NCBI GenBank assembly: GCA_044772875.1
Contig: CP173058.1
Location: 2,356,001-2,420,000, forward strand
DNA: 64,000 bases
Direction of reading: 5' to 3'
DNA from: Morganella morganii_D
GTDB taxonomy: Bacteria > Pseudomonadota > Gammaproteobacteria > Enterobacterales > Enterobacteriaceae
The position numbers and the translations under genes are program-made. Of this stretch, positions 18,393-27,517 are shown in pieces. Positions within the stretch are counted from its first letter, which is position 1. Each line of letters starts with the position of its first letter. Below the pieces are notes generated by a model, which saw nothing but the letters and a program-made list of their open reading frames with translations, searched no databases and was not told where the DNA came from.

Positions 18393-18437
18393 CCCGGAAC
18401 AGATACGGTATCTGACCGCCGTATCTGTTCTCCCGGG
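18393..18437. promoter_or_regulatory. Strong intercistronic hairpin after the major pilin gene
   Basis: An 11-bp perfect inverted repeat (18398-18408 with 18419-18429) is extended by a GC clamp (CCCGG/CCGGG) across a three-base bulge. No T-run follows in the direction of transcription. It lies between the stop of the major pilin gene and the first chaperone gene. This is where other fimbrial operons have attenuating or mRNA-protecting stem-loops that keep major pilin expression above that of assembly genes. The structure is visible; the function is inferred. Confidence 0.7.
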
Positions 18438-18449
18438 CATTAACTGAAA

Positions 18450-19034
18450 TTATTCTGACGCATACGCAATAATGACAGGAGCGGTATATAAACCGGCAGT
18501 CGGTGCGGTAATGGTTGAGGCCATTGCCACATTAAAGGTGTATGACGCACCGCCGAGAGTAATATCACCGTCATCATCAAGATAACCGCTCACATCCAGC
18601 TGAACGGAGCCATCATTTTGTACTGCATCCGCAGACGTGGTCCCGCCTGTTTTTAAGACCATAAATCCTGTATCTGCGTCATTGCCCACAAAAATATTGT
18701 TATTACCGTTCGGTGCGGTTGTACCTGAAATATATAAATTCCCGGTTCCCGCTTCGGAGTTTTTATCACCGCAGTTTTTCAGGGTCACCACCATCGGTAC
18801 CGGGGTGCCTGTCACATCATTGACGGTGGATGCGAAATCACCGGTGAGATGCATTCCGGTATTGACTGTTGTGCCGCCGGAAATACCGTTGACATCAATG
18901 TCACAGGTTACTGCTGAAATAAGACCACTGAGAGTGACATTCGCCGTATTCTGCTCAGCCGCATTTGCACTTAAATTAAAACCCATTGTTGTCATTAATA
19001 CAGCAACAGATAATAAGCTCTTTTTAAAAGTCAT
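18450..19034 (-). CDS. Major fimbrial subunit (pilin)
   Basis: 194 residues with a clean signal peptide (1-25, ending ANAAE) and an AAAGG ribosome site. The mature N-terminus NTANVTLSGLISAVTCDIDV is a pilin donor strand with the first cysteine, and the second cysteine is in VTLKNCGDKN. The C-terminus ends in hydrophobic strand APVIIAYASE. It is the first gene of the operon and is followed by a stem-loop, so it is most likely the abundant shaft subunit. The protein is Thr/Gly/Asp-rich and acidic, as major pilins often are. Confidence 0.85.
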   Translation of the reverse strand: MTFKKSLLSVAVLMTTMGFNLSANAAEQNTANVTLSGLISAVTCDIDVNGISGGTTVNTGMHLTGDFASTVNDVTGTPVPMVVTLKNCGDKNSEAGTGNLYISGTTAPNGNNNIFVGNDADTGFMVLKTGGTTSADAVQNDGSVQLDVSGYLDDDGDITLGGASYTFNVAMASTITAPTAGLYTAPVIIAYASE

Positions 19035-19251
19035 AAAGACACCTTTTTTGGTTTGATTGAAAAAAAACAGAGCACACAGACAATATATCTTTCTTATTCC
19101 TGTTACAGGTTCAGATATAATAAAAATAAGAAATAAAATAACCTGTATTTAAAATAATAACTGTCATCCGGATAACCGGCCTTCAGTAAACAGCGTTAAT
19201 GATAAAAACCACCCGGAATACGTTATATAAAATCCGTCATCTGTCTTATTT
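19035..19251 (-). promoter_or_regulatory. Presumed promoter region of the large fimbrial operon
   Basis: This 217-base AT-rich stretch separates the start of the major pilin from the end of the MrpJ-like gene, both transcribed leftward. It must contain the operon promoter unless transcription reads through from the regulator gene. I see no invertible-element inverted repeats and no recombinase gene nearby, so an on/off switch of the mrp or fim kind is not supported here. Confidence 0.4.
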
Positions 19252-19659
19252 TTACTGATTCTGATTAAAAAACAGTGCCAGCCCTGAAACTTCAGCAGCG
19301 ATAGTATCAACCAGAATATCCTCAGGATAATGAAGGTACGGCAGCATATTACTGTCAGCGGCTGTCCATTTCTTACTTATCTCGGCATACAGAAATAATT
19401 CGTCAATAAACTGGCGGAATGACATGCCTAATGCCACGGATAAACTTTCGAGATTTGACAGTGTGATACTGGTCACCCCCCGCTCGTAACGGGAAATCTG
19501 CTGCTGACTCAGGCCGACCCGCTCTCCCAGTTCTTTTCCTGACAGCCCCATCCCTTTACGTCTTGCTGAAATAACCGTCCCCACATACTGCTCAAGATTA
19601 CAGCATTCTGAACCGGTATTCTGATCCGGTATCTTCATCTGATTCTTTTTCTTCATCAT
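19252..19659 (-). CDS. MrpJ-like HTH (XRE/Cro-CI) fimbrial regulator
   Basis: 135 residues from the ATG at 19659; the ORF can begin at 19692. Residues about 25-80 form an XRE-type helix-turn-helix: VISARRKGMGLSGKELGERV, then LSQQQISRYERG as the recognition region, then LSNLESLSVALGMSFRQFID. The SQQQxSRYE pattern is the hallmark of MrpJ-type regulators of Proteus and relatives. These are encoded with fimbrial operons and repress flagellar genes while affecting other fimbriae. Unlike mrpJ, which ends its operon, this gene lies just upstream of the major pilin, in the same direction. A role in controlling this fimbrial operon or motility is inferred from family and position. Confidence 0.75.
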   Translation of the reverse strand: MMKKKNQMKIPDQNTGSECCNLEQYVGTVISARRKGMGLSGKELGERVGLSQQQISRYERGVTSITLSNLESLSVALGMSFRQFIDELFLYAEISKKWTAADSNMLPYLHYPEDILVDTIAAEVSGLALFFNQNQ

Positions 19660-19838
19660 TGTTATCCCGTTAACCGGACAGATTACCATCATACATTAGC
19701 TGTTTTTCTGATAAGAATTCCGGTATTAAAAGATCAACGAAATGATACAAAATGTGCGGCAGGAATATCAAATATGTTTTACATTATTAATTTGGATTTT
19801 TTTTAGTGAAATGAATGAATTGTTTCATCAGTAAATGA

Positions 19839-19895
19839 GTATACTGGCTTTTTATGCTGACAATAATACTTAGCATTAAAGCCAGTGTAGTATAC
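19839..19895. repeat. Imperfect long inverted repeat upstream of the MrpJ-like gene
   Basis: The arms 19843-19858 and 19872-19886 match as ACTGGCTTT...ATGCT and its complement apart from a small internal difference, around a 13-base spacer. Each arm is flanked outside by a copy of GTATAC (19839-19844 and 19890-19895). It lies about 180-235 bases upstream of the regulator start. It could be an operator, a hairpin of a non-coding transcript, or the scar of a small mobile element. Confidence 0.5.
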
Positions 19896-20297
19896 GTGAT
19901 GGGTGGTTACCATTGATAAACAATGAATTACATTTTATAGTTTCGTGAATTTACATTTATCACAAAGCAAAAATCACAGATAAAACAACGCGTGAGGGCA
20001 GTTGCAAAAAAACACGGCTTAAGTAAAATTAAGCTCAGGATCACTAGTCAACATTTTGTATCATTTTGTTGCATTCCGGAAACGGCACTATCTCCATATC
20101 CATTTGAATCTTAACAGATTAATTACCGCATTTACTTCCGGGGTGAAAAAAGCGGCTACCGTTTCAGCAGTGATATGGAAAGTCAAAGCAAATACAGCTG
20201 AATCCGTCAAAGGTGAAATCGGTACAACTTTCAGTAACACCATACAGCGGCAACCCGGATATCCGTTACAGCTTCTGATAATACATGCAGAAATGAC
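19896..20297. other. Non-coding or degraded stretch between fimbrial and Tc regions
   Basis: The window from 19660 to 20350 has no convincing gene. A plus-strand frame at 20056-20397 and a minus-strand frame at 20088-20387 are open but lack a ribosome site, domain or coding character, and the plus frame runs into the tccC gene. I treat this segment as the boundary of the Tc island. Confidence 0.4.
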
Positions 20298-20330
20298 AAA
20301 ACCGGCCTCATTGAAGGCCGGTTTTTGTTT
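20298..20330. terminator. Bidirectional intrinsic terminator at the end of the Tc island
   Basis: A perfect 10-bp stem (20298-20307 with 20316-20325: AAAACCGGCC and its complement) encloses an 8-base loop. It is followed by a T-rich run on the plus strand and preceded by A's that give T's on the minus strand. It lies 20 bases beyond the stop codon of the last Tc gene and should end that transcript. Confidence 0.85.
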
Positions 20331-20350
20331 TACAGAACAAACTATCTGTT

Positions 20351-23158
20351 TCAGCGGCGGTAAGTATGCTGAGACTGATACCACCACAATAAGCTGAAGA
20401 TTGAAGCAGATAATGCCAATGATGAGATGGCCGCCGGTGAAACTCTGTTATTTGAACCGGGCAGAAGTGATGCAGTTTCATCGTCGAACCCTTCCGCGAT
20501 ATTAAACGCTTCATATACACGATAAGTGCCGCCATCCCCGGAATCAGATATCGTTCTGATACTGATGTCATCCCCTATACCATCTGATGACAGAATATCT
20601 TCATAATCATAATCATATTCACTCAAATCCGATATGCTGAATATTTCATCTGTACCAGCCTCTGAACCATAATCTATGGCATAATCACTATAATCCCATG
20701 ATAAATCCTGCTTACCACAACTTTCTGGCAGAAAATCATCCCAAACAAGATTTTCCTCATTATAATATTCCGGTTCATACGTCAGAACTGACTCTGTTAT
20801 ACGAATGCTGCCTGAAGACTCTTCTGACTCAGTTTCCATCTGTAATAATGGTTGCATTTCCAGATCTTCAGCGCCATTTCCTGTACCTCTGAAACGCTGT
20901 AATGCAGAACGGATCCCGCTGATAAGACGTCCTGCAGCCCGTCCTATCCGGGATATCCCTTCTGCGATGGCAGTCAAAGGACGCGTCAGCACTCTGCTGA
21001 TATTACGCAGCCGTTCACCAATACTCTGCTGTAAAGGACGGGAAGTATTATATACCGCCGGGGTTATACCTCGTTGTGCGGAAGGTATCCGTAATTCCTG
21101 CATCTCAAATTCCTGAGCCCCTGTCATCAGACCGGCGGTATCCCTGTATGTCACCGGATTATTATGCACCATACAATAGACATTCATACCATCTGCTATT
21201 CCCAGCGGATCCGGCGAGATCCAGCGACATAGCCACGGCGCATAATAACGGAATCCGTAGTCGTAAAGACCGGTGAGGTTATCCCGTTCCTTATTGCTGT
21301 AACGATGATATTTATATTCTGCTTCACTCTCATTCCGAGAGCTGAAAAGTGAAGTTCCGCCAAACGGATAATATTCCTCCTGCGTAATAATATCGCCCTC
21401 TGCACTCAGCTCCAGAGCGACAGAACCTTGTGCATCAAGGCAGTTATAACGTATCAGTGAAAGAGGAATTTCTTTCTTTTCCGGCTCCCGCTCAGAAAGG
21501 CATACCACCGCTGAATGGCCGGCCAGCGGAAAGCTCAGTGAATAATGGCTGCCCTGTGGTTTACCTTCATAGTCATACTCACACAAACGCATGCCGGAAA
21601 TATACGTCACGGTTTCCCGGCGGCGTGCCTGAGTGATACCGTCGGCAATCCGGCTGCTGAGTTTACTGCAACGCTGACCGCTGCTGTCATACTGATAAAA
21701 CTCATAGTCTGTCGCACCATTTGCCCGCCGTATGCCATCCGCACGGACAAGTTGCTGTTGTGAATCGCGGGAAAAACGCACGCCGTTACTTTCTTTAAGA
21801 TTACCGAAACTATCAAAAAAGCGTTCCACTTCATACGGAGAAACCGGCTGCGGTAAACTTCGGTTACTCTCCGGTGATACAGAAAAAACCTGAGTCCAGC
21901 TGTTTTGTCCGGCACTGTGACGAAGTTGTGTCATATTGCCCGCATTATCATAGTCATACCATCTTTGATAATTCACTAACTGTTGTGATCCGCTGACAAG
22001 CGGCGTTATTGTATTTTTACCACCATTCAGTGCTTCACGACCCTCAGCACGGCACAGCCGGTAACAGGAATCATAGTGATACTGATTATGCGCCGTAATC
22101 CGCAGGTTATCAAAATAATGATCCTCCCGGCCCTGGTCATAACGTTCGGTGACATTTCCGGCGGGATCATACTGATATGAAATATCCTGGATCTGGTAAC
22201 GCTTTTTATTCTCCGCCGGCCGCCATGTTGAAATACGCAGCAGCCGTTTTGTGAAATGTTCCTGTGCATAATAACGGATCACTCCATTACCCAGAATTTC
22301 CTGCTGACAAGCATCATTCGCATGATAATCTGCTGATATCAGTAATGCATGCTGGTGCCCGCCCTCATCAGTCAGATTACTGCTGATAAGCTGCCCGCGC
22401 CGGTTGTAACCATTCCGGCGTATATAAACAGGACGTTCCTGCCCCGATTCATGACAAGACAACGATAACTGCCGGACTGCACCTGACGCAGATAAATCAT
22501 TACGGTTAATCCACGTCCGCATCTCCGCTTCAGGCGGGTGATTCAAATCAACACTCCGGTCACGTACTGACCAGAAACAGCGGCTGAATGATTTATTTTT
22601 ACCGGAGATATCAAACTCCGTAAATGTTTCAATTCCGGCACCATTCCGTATCTCCGTACACTGTCCGCGGCAATTATATTCCTCTGCATTATCAATTCCG
22701 TCACTGTAACGCCGTGTCTGCAATAAGATCTCCTCTGTTCCGTCCAGAGTACGCAATGACAATAAGCGTCCGGTACGATCATAGGTAAAATACTGGCTGA
22801 CGGCCCCTTCTCCGGGATTTTTTGTTGTCCATTCCGGCCGGCCATCCGCATGTAACAGGCTTAATGATTCACCGCTGTCAATACTTACCTGATGAACGGG
22901 GCGTTGCAGTAAATCCGTGGCAGAAACGAGATTCTGATATCTGTGTTCATTTTCCTGTGCAGATACACTAAAACGCGGATCAGCGCATATCTGCATTTCG
23001 CCTCTTTCTCCGTACTGATAGCGGGTAACCAGTGCTTCAGGTATATCTGCACTGTTTTTGCGGTTAAAATCAATCACCCGCGCTGTCAGCCCTCTCGGAT
23101 CAAATACCGTCATCCGGGGCGTGTCTGCACATAGTTCACCAATTTCAGATAAATTCAT
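20351..23158 (-). CDS. tccC: TcC component of a Tc toxin (TccC-like Rhs protein with toxic C-terminus)
   Basis: 935 residues with an AAGGAG ribosome site. Residues 1 to about 678 are the conserved TccC core. It begins TPRMTVFDPRGLTARVID, contains many YD repeats (QYDPAGNVTERYDQG, WYDYDNAGNMTQ) and ends with the Rhs signature GFRYYAPWLCRWISPDPLGI, then MNVYCMVHNNP and DTAGLM, where TccC proteins cleave themselves. The last 257 residues (codons from about 21124 to 20354) are the hypervariable region, which would be the toxin released into the target cell. It starts basic, with an amphipathic segment near TAIAEGISRIGRAAGRLISG. It then becomes strongly acidic and Tyr/Asp-rich and ends with a hydrophobic segment before YRR. 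I recognise no known enzymatic motif in it. It follows the YD-repeat gene after 12 bases and is the only TcC in the window. Confidence 0.92.
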   Translation of the reverse strand: MNLSEIGELCADTPRMTVFDPRGLTARVIDFNRKNSADIPEALVTRYQYGERGEMQICADPRFSVSAQENEHRYQNLVSATDLLQRPVHQVSIDSGESLSLLHADGRPEWTTKNPGEGAVSQYFTYDRTGRLLSLRTLDGTEEILLQTRRYSDGIDNAEEYNCRGQCTEIRNGAGIETFTEFDISGKNKSFSRCFWSVRDRSVDLNHPPEAEMRTWINRNDLSASGAVRQLSLSCHESGQERPVYIRRNGYNRRGQLISSNLTDEGGHQHALLISADYHANDACQQEILGNGVIRYYAQEHFTKRLLRISTWRPAENKKRYQIQDISYQYDPAGNVTERYDQGREDHYFDNLRITAHNQYHYDSCYRLCRAEGREALNGGKNTITPLVSGSQQLVNYQRWYDYDNAGNMTQLRHSAGQNSWTQVFSVSPESNRSLPQPVSPYEVERFFDSFGNLKESNGVRFSRDSQQQLVRADGIRRANGATDYEFYQYDSSGQRCSKLSSRIADGITQARRRETVTYISGMRLCEYDYEGKPQGSHYSLSFPLAGHSAVVCLSEREPEKKEIPLSLIRYNCLDAQGSVALELSAEGDIITQEEYYPFGGTSLFSSRNESEAEYKYHRYSNKERDNLTGLYDYGFRYYAPWLCRWISPDPLGIADGMNVYCMVHNNPVTYRDTAGLMTGAQEFEMQELRIPSAQRGITPAVYNTSRPLQQSIGERLRNISRVLTRPLTAIAEGISRIGRAAGRLISGIRSALQRFRGTGNGAEDLEMQPLLQMETESEESSGSIRITESVLTYEPEYYNEENLVWDDFLPESCGKQDLSWDYSDYAIDYGSEAGTDEIFSISDLSEYDYDYEDILSSDGIGDDISIRTISDSGDGGTYRVYEAFNIAEGFDDETASLLPGSNNRVSPAAISSLALSASIFSLLWWYQSQHTYRR

Positions 23159-23170
23159 GATATTTTCTCC

Positions 23171-26100
23171 TTATACCTTTGGCGGAGTCAGATTAAAACC
23201 GGAAAATGCCTGATGAAACACAATATTTTCATTCTTGTAAAATAATCCCTGTTTATCCTGTGCAGTCCACTGCATGTTAAGAGAATAATCACAGACACCC
23301 AGTCCTAAATCCCGGGATTTCTTTATTGGTGAGAAACGGCATATTGTCGTACCATCCGGCCGGTTGAAATTAAAATGTGTCTTTATATCACCTGTTTTGT
23401 CCCGGACTGAGACTGAAATAACCTGATTCTGGAACCAATGATAATAATGTGTTTCTGTCGCGGTCACGGAGGTATCAACAACTTTCTGCTCAAAAATACG
23501 CCGAATCATCAGCTGGTCATTATTGTAAATATCATGAATCTGCCGGAAAACATCCGGCCCGCCGGGGTATACCGGAGGAGACTGAATAATCTGAATAACC
23601 TGATGACCATGACAATCATAAAGAAATGTTTTTATTGTTTTTCCGGCATCCGGATCCGTTATCACCATTCTGACAACATTCTGCTCCCCGCCGTATTCAT
23701 ATTCTTCTTTATAACCATCAGAACGGATACGGGAAATCATCATACCGTCCTTATTCCAGGAATAATTTTCTATTTCCGGCCATCCGGCTTTAAACGGACA
23801 ATGTGTCAGTGAACCAAGACGGGCTGATTTGTCATTATAGTGATAGTTGATAATATCACTGATACCCGAACTGAAACGCTGGGTACTGAAAATAATTAAT
23901 CCGTCTTCATTATATTTATGGCTCTGACCGGATAGTATCCTATCCATGTTATTAGTCAGTAGCAAATCACCGCTATATTGACAATCAGTCAGTTCGTCAA
24001 AGTTATTAAAATAATATAGCTCTTTATAATTACGCTCACTTCTTTTTTCATAGTGACGACTTTTATCAGGAGGTGAAAATAAATTAATCTTTGTCATTAT
24101 GACACGATCATTAACATCGTAATTAAAAATCAATGTCCCCAGTTGTTCCCGGTCAATTATCTTCCCTATTCCGGAAGAATCAGGAAAAATGTTATCCGAT
24201 AAAATCTCTGTTTTATTTATATCACCTCTGGAATTATAGTGATAATTATAATTTAATCTTGTATATAATAAAGCATCATTCCATTCATCATCAACTTTAG
24301 CTACATAAGTAGAAACAGAAATATTACTTATCCGGTTACTCTTATCATACTCAGGTTTACAAAAACACCTTACTTTTTCATTGACTATATACCAGATACT
24401 CTCTATATTACCACTGACTTTGTTGTATTGATAAATTTCAGAATATTCATTATTCTCGGCTGAAATAAGTCTGCCTTCAGAGCTGTATTTATATTCTGAT
24501 GATAAATATTCTATACGCTTACATCCATCTTTACAAAGAAGATAATCTATTACTTTTTTCTTCGTGTTATAACCTGGATATTCATATGACTCATTTAATA
24601 AGTAACCCTCTGTATTATTTAGTTCGCAAAAGGCCTTCTCTGTTAATAACTGACCAGTCTTATCATTATGGGTAAAACTTTGCTTCCATTGACTATGAGG
24701 CTCCGATGGGGTTGTTAATGCTATTTCCTTAAGTCTATCACCAGATGTCCTTGTATATTTCCATTCCTTACCCAAACCTGTTTTTATAGATTCAGGATGA
24801 GAAGAATAACTCTCTGAATTATATATCATTGTCTGAATGGACTGATTTTTCTCTTTCGATATTACTCTGCCCAACATATCATACTTATTATCTTCAATCC
24901 GTCTATTATTAAGATAGTGCGCTGTTAATTTATCATCTTTGAAACGTTCATCATAACAGTACCTCTGAATCCGAAAATGATTATCTGCTGTTATTTTTTC
25001 TTCTGATACACGACCATTTTCATTATATAAAAAGGATGTCTGGGACTTAACTTCACCATTCTTAACAATGGTTTTTTCTGAACACAGCCCAAACCCGTTA
25101 AATTTATACATTTCACTTCTTCTTTTTAAAGAATTTCTTTTTCTTAAAAAAGTTATTTTTTCATAAATTTGTCCGGATGCATTCATTTTAAATCTGACAG
25201 ATTTACCTTTATCTTCCCCAACTGTTTTTATCCTTTTAATATAATCATAACTAATATTACGTTTTATCAGATTGCTACCACCAAGCATAATAACATCATC
25301 ATTATAATTCCATTTATAATTTTTATTTTCTTCACAAATCAGAACTGGATTTTTTCCGTCTTTATCAAAAGAATAATCATATATAATCTCATTTATAATT
25401 CTACCACGACCATCATATAAAAATGACTTCCTTAAAAAAATTTCATTCTCAGATACTTTTATTTTTTCAAAAAGAACTTTACCTCTCCGGTTATATACCA
25501 CAGTGTTAACTACATTATTTTTATCACTGCTAACCTTATTAACCTCTCCTTTTTTATCATCATAAGTATATACACATCTGATGCTATTATTTGTATCTGA
25601 GTAAAAACTGACGACTTCTTTTTTTCTACCAAACTTATCAAATGTATATCTGAGAGTTTCTCCATTTTCTTTTTTTTCTTCTTCTATATCACCGGTACGG
25701 TAGCTGGTATATTTTTCAGTGACTTTGTCACAACTTACCTCACCAGATAAAACCTTCATGGAGTAATAAATTCTTTTCCTTGCGGGATCTACCGAATATT
25801 GATAAATGTTAGATATGATTGATTCAGCCTGACGTTCATTATCAGCACCTTTAAATAATGAAGTTCTTTCTTCTTTCAATGATCCTGACATTAATAAATT
25901 TATAATATTTATATTTTCTGAGAAATAGTTATAATCCCTTACCTCATTAATTACTCTCTTATTATCGCTATAATATTCAATTGCTATTTCCTTATTTTTC
26001 ACCATCACAAGAGAGCAATAATTTAATCTACTGTAACGATATAAGCTAATTTTTTTATATGGCATATCATTACCAGCAGGAATAATAAATTTCTCTCTGA

Positions 26101-27466
26101 TATAATTATCAAACCCGAATGGATCCGGCGGACATTTATCCTGATATCCATTCTTCCCGTCATAGTAGGTGAAGATCGTCTTTATTCCCCTGCAATCCTG
26201 ACTTTCCAGAATATTACCATATTTATCATAACGATAAGACTGAACCGAAGGCATTCCACTTAACTTATTATTTTCAGCGTATTCTTTTATTTTCACCGGG
26301 AGAAAAAAAGAAGGCCATATTCTTTTTTTATCATCCGGGTCTTCTCTGAGATAACTATAGATTGTGATAATTTTATTTTTTTTCTTATTAGGGCCTGTTG
26401 GTGATATGGCTTTTTCTGTAACAAGATAGTCATTATTATAAATATAGCTGGTTGTTTGATTCCCTGAAATAACTTTACGCGATATTTTATAGTCTGTCAG
26501 TAAAAAAAGGTTATCTTTTTCGTTCTGCCATTGAGTTACTCCACCGCCCCCTGCACCGAGAAAGTTTAAATTATTTGTTGTTTCATATTTCACAGTAGTA
26601 TATTTATCATCTTCTGATGACTCAATATAAATATCATTCTCAGAGACTCCTTTGATTACATGAGATAATCCGGATGGCCTCGATAATTCTTCATAACGAA
26701 TATTTTCTTTCCGGTTATGTTCCTGCATCGATGTCAGTGATGTAATCAAAAGGTAATTATCTTCATAATCATCATACTGAAAAGTATAAAGAGGCAATGT
26801 TTCTTTTCCTGATTCAGATGTTGTTAATACTGAATTTAATTCATAAATTTTTGATTTATTTTTATTCAGATAGTAATAATCTGTTCGGCGTTGATTAGTA
26901 ACAGAAACAATGACTTTATCGATATTCCGTTTATCATAGTTAACAGATAAAAGCGTGCCTCTGATTCTATCATAGATTGAAATGAGATTGTCATCCTTAT
27001 AGTAAAAATAAATACTATATCCATTAGGGTAAAGAACAGATGATAATTTTCCATTCCGGATATCTTCTCTGATACCATTTTTATAAAAAACAGAAATATG
27101 GTTACCAGGGTATTCAGTGCAGTAAAATGTTTTACAGTATTGCTCTTCCAGCTCCAGAGCACGCCCGGAAACCGGAACGGGCTGATGCTGATCTTTAATC
27201 CAATATACGGATCCATTCCCGAGACGCAGTAATTTTTTTTCACCAATTGTTTTAATACAGGATAAATTCAGATTCCATCCGGTTCCGAATCCCTCATCAC
27301 TATTATCATACTGATTAAATCGTATTCCGGGGAAAAAATCCGGCTCATTCATAAAATTAGTTTTAATAAAGCCAAGGTTTATATTTTGAATATAACATCC
27401 TGTGCAACATTCAACACCATTAACCGACCAGTCAATACGGTTAAATACATTACTGGTAATCAGCAT
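23171..27466 (-). CDS. Atypical YD-repeat/Rhs-like protein between TcB and TcC
   Basis: 1431 residues with a GAGGG ribosome site and no signal peptide. Throughout there are YD/Rhs-type repeats: GFGTGWNLNLSCIKT near the start, then SYRYDKYGNILESQD, YTFDKFGRKKEVVSF, YDGRGRIINEIIYD, YDMLGRVISKEKN and EYSEIYQYNKVSGNIES. The C-terminus (ending GFNLTPPKV) lacks the DPxGLxxGxNxYxYxxNxP core end and has no hypervariable toxin tail, so it is not an ordinary TcC. It also lacks the SpvB start of TcB. It is far richer in Lys, Asn, Tyr and Ile than its neighbours, in an AT-rich gene. It sits between tcB and tccC with short gaps (51 and 12 bases). It could be an extra shell protein, a modified cocoon part or a degraded Rhs toxin without warhead. 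The function is unknown. Confidence 0.7.
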   Translation of the reverse strand: MLITSNVFNRIDWSVNGVECCTGCYIQNINLGFIKTNFMNEPDFFPGIRFNQYDNSDEGFGTGWNLNLSCIKTIGEKKLLRLGNGSVYWIKDQHQPVPVSGRALELEEQYCKTFYCTEYPGNHISVFYKNGIREDIRNGKLSSVLYPNGYSIYFYYKDDNLISIYDRIRGTLLSVNYDKRNIDKVIVSVTNQRRTDYYYLNKNKSKIYELNSVLTTSESGKETLPLYTFQYDDYEDNYLLITSLTSMQEHNRKENIRYEELSRPSGLSHVIKGVSENDIYIESSEDDKYTTVKYETTNNLNFLGAGGGGVTQWQNEKDNLFLLTDYKISRKVISGNQTTSYIYNNDYLVTEKAISPTGPNKKKNKIITIYSYLREDPDDKKRIWPSFFLPVKIKEYAENNKLSGMPSVQSYRYDKYGNILESQDCRGIKTIFTYYDGKNGYQDKCPPDPFGFDNYIREKFIIPAGNDMPYKKISLYRYSRLNYCSLVMVKNKEIAIEYYSDNKRVINEVRDYNYFSENINIINLLMSGSLKEERTSLFKGADNERQAESIISNIYQYSVDPARKRIYYSMKVLSGEVSCDKVTEKYTSYRTGDIEEEKKENGETLRYTFDKFGRKKEVVSFYSDTNNSIRCVYTYDDKKGEVNKVSSDKNNVVNTVVYNRRGKVLFEKIKVSENEIFLRKSFLYDGRGRIINEIIYDYSFDKDGKNPVLICEENKNYKWNYNDDVIMLGGSNLIKRNISYDYIKRIKTVGEDKGKSVRFKMNASGQIYEKITFLRKRNSLKRRSEMYKFNGFGLCSEKTIVKNGEVKSQTSFLYNENGRVSEEKITADNHFRIQRYCYDERFKDDKLTAHYLNNRRIEDNKYDMLGRVISKEKNQSIQTMIYNSESYSSHPESIKTGLGKEWKYTRTSGDRLKEIALTTPSEPHSQWKQSFTHNDKTGQLLTEKAFCELNNTEGYLLNESYEYPGYNTKKKVIDYLLCKDGCKRIEYLSSEYKYSSEGRLISAENNEYSEIYQYNKVSGNIESIWYIVNEKVRCFCKPEYDKSNRISNISVSTYVAKVDDEWNDALLYTRLNYNYHYNSRGDINKTEILSDNIFPDSSGIGKIIDREQLGTLIFNYDVNDRVIMTKINLFSPPDKSRHYEKRSERNYKELYYFNNFDELTDCQYSGDLLLTNNMDRILSGQSHKYNEDGLIIFSTQRFSSGISDIINYHYNDKSARLGSLTHCPFKAGWPEIENYSWNKDGMMISRIRSDGYKEEYEYGGEQNVVRMVITDPDAGKTIKTFLYDCHGHQVIQIIQSPPVYPGGPDVFRQIHDIYNNDQLMIRRIFEQKVVDTSVTATETHYYHWFQNQVISVSVRDKTGDIKTHFNFNRPDGTTICRFSPIKKSRDLGLGVCDYSLNMQWTAQDKQGLFYKNENIVFHQAFSGFNLTPPKV

Positions 27467-27517
27467 ATTGCTTACCCTCTTAAATTATATCTGTGAGTTC
27501 AGATGGTAATTTTTAAT

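Noticed and set aside
19035..19251. Invertible promoter switch for the large fimbrial operon
   Set aside because: No flanking inverted repeats and no site-specific recombinase gene are present in the window.
20056..20397. Plus-strand ORF of 113 codons between the fimbrial and Tc regions
   Set aside because: It has no ribosome site or recognisable domain, it crosses a strong terminator hairpin, and it overlaps the end of tccC on the other strand.
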